Source of the DNA: RBG-16-66-20 sp052386675
GTDB lineage: Bacteria > Pseudomonadota > Gammaproteobacteria > Burkholderiales > SG8-39
NCBI GenBank assembly: GCA_052386675.1
Contig: JBQTJX010000001.1
Coordinates: 11,351-75,350, forward strand
Direction of reading: 5' to 3'
DNA: 64,000 nt
The position numbers and the translations under genes are program-made. Under the pieces are notes generated by a model, which made no database searches, was not told the DNA's origin, and saw nothing but the letters and a program-made list of their open reading frames with translations. Of the stretch, positions 41,118 to 47,701 are shown in pieces. Each line of letters starts with the position of its first letter. Within the stretch, counting starts at the first letter, position 1.

Positions 41118-42151
41118 GCTGGGACGGCGGTCCGGGAGTGGATCCTGATCGTGCGACCGGCCTTCATGGAGCAGCAGGCATGCTGCTGCTCCGCCGGCCG
41201 GCCGATGGCCCGCGCCACCGCCACCGCGCCGTCGGCCGGGAAGGCAATGCCATCAAGGCCCGCCATGACCGCATAGGCATCGGTCACGCGCCGATGCATC
41301 CCCGGCGGCCGCGCGCATCCGAGCAGCACCTGCTGGTCCGGGATGCGCTCGCGCGCCTCGAGGAAGATGCGGCCGATGTCCGAGGTGTCCGGCGTCGCAA
41401 ATGTGCCGGGCTTCGCATAGAAGGGCATGACCACCACCAGCACCAGGGAATGGACGCGGTGGCGGCTGACGATGTCCAGCGCCGCCGGTTCGCCGAGGAT
41501 GCGGCCGTAATGCAGGCCGATGACGATGTGCGGCACCACCTCCATGGAAGTCGCGCACAGCGCCTCCAGCGTGGACTCGAAGTCGGCCACCGGGCGCGCG
41601 AGGTGATACACGTCGCGGATGGTCTCCTGCGCCCCGATCACGTCCATCATGGCGGTGTCCACGCCCGCGTCGGCCATGCCGCGCGCGCGTGGCGCGTCGA
41701 GCAGCGCCGAATGGATGGCGATCCGCAGCGCGGGAAAATCGCGCTTCAGGCGCTCGATCACCGGGAAGTAGCGCTCGTAGCGGATTTCGTTGCGCTTGTT
41801 CGAGCCGCCGGAGAGCAGGAAGCCCTGCAGGTCCTGCGTCGCGACCAGCTCGCGCACCTTGCGCTCGAGCATCTCCGGGCTGGTGGCCGGGATCATCGGC
41901 TCGAGGATCTTCGCCTGGCAATGGTCGCAATCGAGCGCGCAGCCCCCGGCGGTCACCGAGAAGGCGGGAAAGCTGTTCTTGCCGCAGCCTTCCAGCTCGC
42001 AGCTGGAATAGGCCTTGAAAGTCGGCGTGGAGAAGCGGATTTCGCGCCCGGCCGCTCGCGGCGCCAGGCGCTCCATCTCGGCCACCAGCGCGGCGTCGAG
42101 CGGCGCGTCCTCCAGCGCCTCGACCGTGGCGAGCTTCTCCCGCCAGCTCAC
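41114..42151 (-). CDS. Radical SAM protein (LipS1/LipS2-type, lipoate assembly candidate)
   Basis: A 345-residue radical SAM enzyme with C-x3-C-x2-C in GGCALDCDHCQAK near residues 69-81. An earlier segment YSSCELEGCGKNSFPAFSVT (C52, C57 region) may coordinate an auxiliary cluster. The SAM-binding GLLSGGS-type stretch is GFLLSGGSNKRN. It is paired with a second radical SAM protein through a flavoprotein gene, as expected for the two-protein lipoyl synthase. It follows tusA by 1 nt. Confidence 0.78.
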   Translation of the reverse strand: MSWREKLATVEALEDAPLDAALVAEMERLAPRAAGREIRFSTPTFKAYSSCELEGCGKNSFPAFSVTAGGCALDCDHCQAKILEPMIPATSPEMLERKVRELVATQDLQGFLLSGGSNKRNEIRYERYFPVIERLKRDFPALRIAIHSALLDAPRARGMADAGVDTAMMDVIGAQETIRDVYHLARPVADFESTLEALCATSMEVVPHIVIGLHYGRILGEPAALDIVSRHRVHSLVLVVVMPFYAKPGTFATPDTSDIGRIFLEARERIPDQQVLLGCARPPGMHRRVTDAYAVMAGLDGIAFPADGAVAVARAIGRPAEQQHACCSMKAGRTIRIHSRTAVPA

Positions 42152-42152
42152 G

Positions 42153-42392
42153 TCACTTGCGTTTCATGAAGAAGGTGAACTCCTTCTGCGCCTCGGCATG
42201 CGACAGGAGTTCGTTCCCGGTTTGCTTGCAAAACGCCTGGAAGTCCTTCACCGACCCCGGGTCGGTGGCCAGGATCTTGAGCACCTGGCCCGAGGCCATG
42301 TCATTCAGCGCCTTCTTGGCGCGCAGGATGGGCAGCGGGCAGTTCAGGCCACGGGCGTCTACTTCCTTGTCGAAGGTCATGTCAGCGTCCAT
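42153..42392 (-). CDS. tusA: Sulfurtransferase TusA
   Basis: A 79-residue sulfur carrier with the SirA/TusA fold. The active cysteine C18 is in LNCPLPILRAKKAL, the CPxP motif. A second Cys, C56 (KDFQAFCKQTGN), is at the usual later position. In sulfur oxidisers TusA passes sulfane sulfur between rhodanese, DsrE and LbpA-type acceptors. The gene is 34 nt downstream of the CsoR-like gene and leads the radical SAM operon. Confidence 0.95.
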   Translation of the reverse strand: MDADMTFDKEVDARGLNCPLPILRAKKALNDMASGQVLKILATDPGSVKDFQAFCKQTGNELLSHAEAQKEFTFFMKRK

Positions 42393-42426
42393 TCATCTTG
42401 AAAGGTTGATCATCAATCGATTCCCG

Positions 42427-42702
42427 CTAGCCGAAACGTGCGAGCAGTTCCGCGACCTGGCCGGCGCGCTCTGCGCGCGCCTGGGTCCCCGGCGGCGGCT
42501 CCTGCCGGATCATGCACGACACCATTTCGTAGAAAGCCCGGTCCAGCGCCTTGCGCGCCGCGGCGAGTTGCTGCGCGATGTCCTCGCAGGGCTCGTCCTC
42601 CGCGATCATGCGCCGCACCGCGCGCACCTGGCCTTCGATGCGCGCCAGGCGCGCATCCATCGCCTTCTTCGATTCTGCATCGTGCATCGTGGGATCGGTC
42701 AT
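42427..42702 (-). CDS. CsoR/FrmR-family (DUF156) repressor with non-canonical cysteines
   Basis: A 91-residue DUF156 protein with ARLARIEGQVRAVRRMI (helix 1, residues 18-34). The first conserved Cys, C39 (EDEPCEDI), is present. The downstream copper-type His and Cys, expected 25 and 29 residues later, are Met and Glu; instead C63 lies 24 residues after C39. A copper-sensing role is therefore unlikely, and a thiol/persulfide sensor of CstR type is proposed. Its start lacks a Shine-Dalgarno and lies 6-7 bases from a TATATT element, so the mRNA may be leaderless. It is first in an operon with tusA and the lipoate genes. Two inverted repeats in its upstream region are likely targets. Confidence 0.86.
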   Translation of the reverse strand: MTDPTMHDAESKKAMDARLARIEGQVRAVRRMIAEDEPCEDIAQQLAAARKALDRAFYEMVSCMIRQEPPPGTQARAERAGQVAELLARFG

Positions 42703-42711
42703 GGCGGCAAT

Positions 42712-42727
42712 ATACACGGCAGAGTAT
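42712..42727. promoter_or_regulatory. Candidate CsoR-type operator near csoR-like gene
   Basis: ATACAC-GGCA-GAGTAT. The outer ATAC/GTAT arms are complementary. The site overlaps a TATATT element 7 bases before the regulator's ATG. It resembles the stronger repeat 80 bases away. Confidence 0.45.
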
Positions 42728-42804
42728 CTGTAGGCCAGATTTAGCAATGATGCGCTGCCGCATAAGGAAAGTCATCTGTGTCCATCAGAGGAAACATTTG
42801 GCGC

Positions 42805-42821
42805 ATACTCCCCCTGAGTAT
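42805..42821. promoter_or_regulatory. Perfect inverted repeat ATACTC-CCCCT-GAGTAT, candidate CsoR operator
   Basis: A 17-bp site with 6-base perfect arms and a C-rich centre, 29 bases before the dsrE2 start. CsoR-family operators are typically AT-ended with G/C tracts in the centre. The repeat covers the expected -10 region (TATTAAGG) of dsrE2. Confidence 0.6.
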
Positions 42822-42850
42822 TAAGGTAACCGACGAATAGGAGTGACGCC

Positions 42851-43447
42851 ATGTCTGACCAAGCTGACCTGGACCGCCTGATCAACGAGCGTTTGGAGGT
42901 TCTGCTGCCGCGGAAGCTCGCGGAATTGCGCGAGAAGCAGACGCCCTCCATGACAATCATCTCCACGAAGGGAACGCTGGACTGGGCCTACCCGCCGTTC
43001 ATCCTCGCCTCCACCGCCGCGGCACTGGGCTGGAACGTGTCCATCTTCTTCACCTTCTATGGTCTGAACCTGCTGAAGAAGGACATTAGCGACTTGAAAG
43101 TGAGCCCGCTCGGCAATCCGGGGATGCCGATGAAAATGCCCTTCGGCCCGGACTGGTTCAAGGGGATCAACTGGAACATCCCTAATGCCGTCCAGGCCGT
43201 GGTACCCGGATTCGAGTCCATGGCGACCGCGCTGATGAAGCAGACGATCCAGAGCAAGGGCGTGGCCGGCGTCGAGGAATTGCGGACAGCTTGCATCGAG
43301 GGCGGCGTCAACCTGATTGGCTGCCAGATGACCGTCGATCTGTTCGGTTTCACGCGCGAGGACTTCATTCCGGAAGTTCAGGACTACTGCGGCGCCGCGA
43401 CCTTCCTGCCGACGGCGAGGGACGCGGATGTCAGTTTGTTCATCTAG
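42851..43447 (+). CDS. dsrE2: DsrE2-type DsrE/DsrF/DrsH-like membrane-associated protein
   Basis: A 198-residue DsrE2-type protein. It has an N-terminal amphipathic/coiled helix (ADLDRLINERLEVLLPRKLA), a DsrE fold, and a hydrophobic segment (PFILASTAAALGWNVSIFF) that may insert in the membrane. Conserved cysteines lie in TACIEGGVNLIGCQMT near 145-160 and QDYCGAA near 182. DsrE2 proteins occur with TusA and rhodanese in sulfur oxidisers and carry persulfide. The gene is followed by the fadL-type porin after 29 nt. Confidence 0.88.
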   Translation: MSDQADLDRLINERLEVLLPRKLAELREKQTPSMTIISTKGTLDWAYPPFILASTAAALGWNVSIFFTFYGLNLLKKDISDLKVSPLGNPGMPMKMPFGPDWFKGINWNIPNAVQAVVPGFESMATALMKQTIQSKGVAGVEELRTACIEGGVNLIGCQMTVDLFGFTREDFIPEVQDYCGAATFLPTARDADVSLFI

Positions 43448-43476
43448 GACGTTTCCAACGAGGGGGGGAAAGATCC

Positions 43477-44724
43477 ATGAAGCTGCTCAGACTCGCCGTT
43501 GCTGCCGCGCTCGCGTTGCCGTTTTACGCCTCGGCGACGGTCGGGTATTTTTCGCACGGCTATGGCCTCAAGGCAAAGGGCATGGGCGGTGTGGGCATCG
43601 CCTTGCCGCAGGACGCGATGGCCCCTGCCAGCAACCCCGCTGGCCTGGGCTTCGTCAGCAATCGCATCGATTTCGGCCTGGACTGGTTTCGTCCTGATCG
43701 CAGCAGCGAGGTCGTTGGAAACGGAGCCGGCCTCAACGGCGGCAACGACGGGAACGGAACGAAGAACTACCTGATTCCGGAGTTCGGCCTGAGCCGTTCG
43801 ATCGGCCAGAACATGGCGCTTGGCATCGTTGTGTATGGAAACGGCGGCATGAACACGACCTACAATCGGTCACCGTTCACGGCGTTCGGCGGCACAAGCC
43901 CGGCCGGGGTGGACCTGATCCAGATGTTCATTGCGCCGACCATCGCCTGGAAGCCCAGCGCGAGCCACTCGTTCGGCCTGTCGCTCAATTTTGCCTACCA
44001 GCGATTCTCCGCGGACGGCTTGAACCCGTTCGCGGGAATTTCGTCCGATGCGGCGAATCTCACCAATCGCGGCGATGACGACTCGACTGGATGGGGATTG
44101 AAGCTCGGCTGGACCGGGAAAATCACGGATGCGCTGACGCTCGGCGCGACCTATCAGTCCCGGACGCGCATGAGCAAGTTCGACAAGTACAAGGGATTGT
44201 TCGCCGAGCAGGGTGACTTCGACATTCCGGAACACTATGGCCTGGGAATTGCATTCCGGGCGACGCCAAAACTCACGCTGGCCGGCGACATACAGCAGAT
44301 CAATTACGGAAAGGTAAAGGCGGTAGGCACTCCGGCCGACTGCCTGTTCACGGGCGCCTGCCTGCTGGGTCAGTCGAACGGCGGCGGATTCGGCTGGCGC
44401 AACACGACCGTGTACAAGTTCGGCGCCAGTTACGAATGGTCGAAGGACCTGACACTGCGCGGCGGATACGTCACGTTGCGCCAACCGATTCCCGCCAACC
44501 AGACGTTCTTCAATATCCTCGCGCCGGGCGTGGTGGAGGACCATCTGACGCTCGGCGCTACCTGGGGACTGTCGCCGACGAAAGAACTTACTGTCGGCTA
44601 CATGCACGCCTTCAGGAAGAAGGTCAACGGTTCCGGCTCCATTCCTGTAGGCTTTGGTGGCGGCAACGCCAATCTTCAGATGAACCAGAATTCGCTGGGC
44701 ATTGCGGTCGGCTGGAAGATGTAG
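43477..44724 (+). CDS. OmpP1/FadL-family outer-membrane porin
   Basis: A 415-residue beta-barrel with a signal peptide (LAVAAALALPFYASA, residues 6-20), FadL NPA-type motif ASNPAGLGF near 50, repeated aromatic strand ends, and a C-terminal aromatic/hydrophobic strand ending VGWKM. FadL transports hydrophobic molecules across the outer membrane. Next to dsrE2 and a probable sulfur-sensing repressor it is a candidate for uptake of elemental sulfur or other hydrophobic sulfur compounds (inference). RBS AGGGGGGGAAAG lies upstream. It ends before a convergent DUF302 gene. Confidence 0.85.
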   Translation: MKLLRLAVAAALALPFYASATVGYFSHGYGLKAKGMGGVGIALPQDAMAPASNPAGLGFVSNRIDFGLDWFRPDRSSEVVGNGAGLNGGNDGNGTKNYLIPEFGLSRSIGQNMALGIVVYGNGGMNTTYNRSPFTAFGGTSPAGVDLIQMFIAPTIAWKPSASHSFGLSLNFAYQRFSADGLNPFAGISSDAANLTNRGDDDSTGWGLKLGWTGKITDALTLGATYQSRTRMSKFDKYKGLFAEQGDFDIPEHYGLGIAFRATPKLTLAGDIQQINYGKVKAVGTPADCLFTGACLLGQSNGGGFGWRNTTVYKFGASYEWSKDLTLRGGYVTLRQPIPANQTFFNILAPGVVEDHLTLGATWGLSPTKELTVGYMHAFRKKVNGSGSIPVGFGGGNANLQMNQNSLGIAVGWKM

Positions 44725-44730
44725 CGCAGT

Positions 44731-45153
44731 TCAGCGCAACCCCAGCGCCTGGCGCGCCAGGCCCTCCAGCAGCTTCTCGACCTCCAGCAGCGCCGCCCTG
44801 GACGCCGCGGAGCCATCGGCCCGCCATGGCCGGCGAAAGCTTACGGTGACCATGCCGGGTTCCGACACAGCCTCGCTGACCATGATGCTGTAGGGACAGA
44901 AGGCCGCGTTGGCCGGATCCGCCTCCATGGTTTTTCGCGACAGCGCCGCGCTGCAGAACACGAACGCCTGCGCATCCGCATACAGCTTGCGCGCGGAGCC
45001 CACGTCCTTGCCGGTGCGCTCGAGCATGCGGTTGACGAACGAGTGGTAGTCGATCACAAGACCCCTGGCCTCGATCGCCAGCTTCAGGTCATCGAGCACG
45101 TCCTCGAACTTCGCGCGCTTTGAATGCGATACGATGGGGTGCGGATCCGCCAT
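44731..45153 (-). CDS. DUF302 family protein
   Basis: A 140-residue DUF302-type protein with the fold segment VSHSKRAKFEDVLDDLKLAI and a later FCPYSIMVSEAVSEPGMVTV. Internal cysteines are C67 and C87. Function is unknown; DUF302 proteins occur near heavy-metal or sulfur genes. It is convergent with the porin gene, and its ATG shares a CATG with the divergent hydrolase gene. Confidence 0.85.
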   Translation of the reverse strand: MADPHPIVSHSKRAKFEDVLDDLKLAIEARGLVIDYHSFVNRMLERTGKDVGSARKLYADAQAFVFCSAALSRKTMEADPANAAFCPYSIMVSEAVSEPGMVTVSFRRPWRADGSAASRAALLEVEKLLEGLARQALGLR

Positions 45154-46054
45154 GCCATCCTCCTTCAGGTCTGCCAAGATTAACGCGGTCGCGCTGCTGC
45201 TGGCACTCCTGGCGGCGCCCGCGGCAGCGCAGGCGCCCTGGACGGTCACCCAGTACCCGCAGGACAAGTCCAAGTGGTGGTGGGACGACGCCTGGTGGTC
45301 GCGTGGCGCTCTGCCGGGCGCCGCAAACCACGAGCTTGCCACGCGCGCGGCGACGTTCCGCAGCGGCGATGTCGAGGTTCCGTTCGAGATCCATGCTCCC
45401 CGCGGCGCAGGCAGCTTCCCGGTCGTGGTCTTCCTGCACGGGCGCCGCGGAATCGACCCGATCACGCGCCTGGTTCCGCTGCGCCTGGCGGCGCGCGGCT
45501 TCACCGTCGTTGCGCCGGACCTCTACAGCGGCCGCTATATCGATCCGTTCCCGATCCGGCACGACCCCGCGCTCGAGGTCGATGCCGCGCGCGCGATCGA
45601 TTTCGCGCTGGCGCTGCCCGAGGCGCGCGGTCAGGCGAAAGCCTGCGTCGTCTCGCACACCCGCGGCGGCTATTACGCCCTCAAGGCGCTGGTCACCGGC
45701 GGGCGCCAGTCGAAGGCGGCGTGCTATGTCTCCTACTACCCGCACTGGCAGCATCCCGAGGCGCCCGAGCCGATGCAGGTCTACCAGTTCGCCCCCGAGA
45801 TCGAGGCGCTGGAGGTGCCGGTGCTGGTGTTCCTTGGCGAACACGAGCAGTACCAGCGCGCGCGCCCCATCCTGGCCGGCATCGAGGCGCTGCAGAAGAG
45901 GAAGCGCGACGCGCGCGTGATCGTCTATCCGGGGGTCGGGCGCGGCTTCGACTTCCGGCCGCCCGAGGTGCGCGGCTTCGCCGACGACCTCGCGGCGCAG
46001 GACGCCATGCGGCGCAGCGCGGACTTCATCCGCGCGCATGCCGTCGGGAAGTGA
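45152..46054 (+). CDS. Dienelactone hydrolase family protein, periplasmic
   Basis: A 300-residue alpha/beta hydrolase with a signal peptide (INAVALLLALLAAPAAAQ, residues 10-27). The fold shows VVVFLHGRRG, FTVVAPDLYSGRY, and the nucleophile-elbow region CVVSHTRGGYYALKAL, in which His-Thr-Arg-Gly replaces the classic G-x-C/S-x-G: the expected nucleophile is not obvious. Acid and His-side segments are VFLGEHEQYQ and YPGVGRGFDF. Enzymatic activity is therefore uncertain. It is divergent from DUF302 with the start codons sharing CATG. Confidence 0.8.
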   Translation: MPSSFRSAKINAVALLLALLAAPAAAQAPWTVTQYPQDKSKWWWDDAWWSRGALPGAANHELATRAATFRSGDVEVPFEIHAPRGAGSFPVVVFLHGRRGIDPITRLVPLRLAARGFTVVAPDLYSGRYIDPFPIRHDPALEVDAARAIDFALALPEARGQAKACVVSHTRGGYYALKALVTGGRQSKAACYVSYYPHWQHPEAPEPMQVYQFAPEIEALEVPVLVFLGEHEQYQRARPILAGIEALQKRKRDARVIVYPGVGRGFDFRPPEVRGFADDLAAQDAMRRSADFIRAHAVGK

Positions 46055-46055
46055 A

Positions 46056-46940
46056 TCAGGCGATCGACTGGTAGTACAGGTTCTGCGGGTGCTTCGCCTC
46101 GGCGAAGAAGTACCAGCGCTCGGCGAGCAGCCCCGCGTACTGCAGCGCGAACGCGGCGCCGAGCAGCGGCGCTGATTGCATCCCGGCCAGCAGCAGGACT
46201 GCGGGGCCCGGGAACACCAGCGCCAGCAGCGTCCAGCGCGCCGCGCGCACGACCTCCCGCGGCCGGCCATGGAAGAACTCGCGCGTGTTGAACGAGCCGC
46301 CCATCGCGCCCTGTGCGATCTGCCTGATCTTCGGATGCTTGATGCCGATGGCGGTGGCGAGGGTGGACCTCGGTCGCAGGCGCGCGTTGCGCAGCAACGA
46401 GGCCAGGCGGCCCAGGTAGGCGAGCAGGCCGACGGCGAGCGCGCCCACGGCAAAGGGCCGCGCCAGCGCGGGCTCCAGCCACGCGGCGAGCGCGGCCGCC
46501 GCCGTGAGCCCGGAGGCGCAGCCAAGCAGCGTGAAATTGACGACCGTGAGCGGCGTGCGCCATTCCTGCAGGAACGGCAGGCAGGCATAGATCATTCCGG
46601 TGCACACGAACAGCGCGACGCAGGCGACGGCGCCCAGCGCGCCGAGGGCGATGCCCGGCATGAAGCCATGGGCAAGGACGAGAGCCATGAACGCGGGCAG
46701 CACGATCACCTCGCGCGACAACCAGGACGTGCGCCACATCGTTGCCGTGCGCCACGCGCGCTCCGGATGGCCCAGGTGAAAGAAGGACGCGAGCAGCCCG
46801 GTCGCCAGCAGGACCAGCGCGCAGGCGGTGCCCGCCAGCAGCAGTCGCCCCTGCGCCTGCCCGGCGACCAACGCCAGGAACAGGCCCTGCCCTGCCCCGG
46901 CGAGCGTGGTGAAGAAGACGACCGACCAGGCCGGGTTCAT
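46056..46940 (-). CDS. soeC: SoeC, DmsC-like membrane anchor of sulfite:quinone oxidoreductase
   Basis: A 294-residue DmsC/NrfD-like inner-membrane anchor with about eight hydrophobic helices (for example VVFFTTLAGAGQGLFLALV at the start). It would pass electrons from the cytoplasmic SoeAB to the quinone pool. It follows soeB by 13 nt. The assignment depends on the soeA-B-C operon; DmsABC would have a TAT-exported A subunit, which SoeA lacks. Confidence 0.87.
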   Translation of the reverse strand: MNPAWSVVFFTTLAGAGQGLFLALVAGQAQGRLLLAGTACALVLLATGLLASFFHLGHPERAWRTATMWRTSWLSREVIVLPAFMALVLAHGFMPGIALGALGAVACVALFVCTGMIYACLPFLQEWRTPLTVVNFTLLGCASGLTAAAALAAWLEPALARPFAVGALAVGLLAYLGRLASLLRNARLRPRSTLATAIGIKHPKIRQIAQGAMGGSFNTREFFHGRPREVVRAARWTLLALVFPGPAVLLLAGMQSAPLLGAAFALQYAGLLAERWYFFAEAKHPQNLYYQSIA

Positions 46941-46953
46941 GGGAGGTTCGGGG

Positions 46954-47691
46954 CTACCAGCTGGTCACGTCGTCGAGCGCCGGCTCGCCGCTCGCGGGCC
47001 GCGGCAGCAGGCCGTCCACCTTGAGCGGGTTGTCGTGCCGCTCGAGTTCGTCCGGATGCAGGTGCTTCTCCGTCTTCCGGCGCGGCAGGTAGTGATTGGC
47101 CGGCTGCGTGCCCCATTCGGGCATCAGCGCGTAGCCGCCCTGCTCGCGGATGGCGCGCGAGGCGTCCGACTCCGGGTCATGGATGTCGCCAAAGAGGCGC
47201 GCGCTCGTCGGGCAGGCGAGCACGCACGCGGGCTTCCTTTCCGCCTCGGGCAGATTCGCGTCATATATGCGGTCGACGCACAAGGTGCACTTCTTCATCA
47301 CCTTCTGCGATTCGTCGATCTCCCGCGCGCCGTAGGGACAGGCCCAGGAGCAGTACTTGCAGCCGATGCACTTGTCGTAGTCCACCAGCACGATGCCGTC
47401 CTCGGCACGCTTGTAGGAGGCGCCGGTCGGGCACACCGGCACGCAGGGCGGGTCCTCGCAGTGCAGGCAGGACTTCGGAAAGTGCACGGTCTCGGTCTTC
47501 GGGAACTCGCCCACCTCGAAGGTCTGGACGCGGTTGAAGAACGTGCCCGAGGGATCGGCGCCATAAGGATTCTGGTCGGTGAGCGGACCGGCCTCGCCGG
47601 CGTTGTTCCACCCCTTGCAGCTCGTCACGCAGGCGTGGCAGCCGACGCAGACGTTGAGATCGATCACCAGCGCGAGTTGTTTGGCGGTCAT
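46954..47691 (-). CDS. soeB: SoeB, iron-sulfur subunit of sulfite:quinone oxidoreductase
   Basis: A 245-residue DmsB-like protein with four [4Fe-4S] motifs. Visible: CVGCHACVTSC (near 15-25), CLHCEDPPCVPVCP (near 77-90), CIGCKYCSWACPYG (near 108-121) and CTLCVDRIYDANLPEAERKP plus ACVLACP near 137-160. It relays electrons from SoeA to SoeC. It is 10 nt downstream of soeA. Confidence 0.92.
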   Translation of the reverse strand: MTAKQLALVIDLNVCVGCHACVTSCKGWNNAGEAGPLTDQNPYGADPSGTFFNRVQTFEVGEFPKTETVHFPKSCLHCEDPPCVPVCPTGASYKRAEDGIVLVDYDKCIGCKYCSWACPYGAREIDESQKVMKKCTLCVDRIYDANLPEAERKPACVLACPTSARLFGDIHDPESDASRAIREQGGYALMPEWGTQPANHYLPRRKTEKHLHPDELERHDNPLKVDGLLPRPASGEPALDDVTSW

Positions 47692-47701
47692 GTGGCGGCA
47701 G

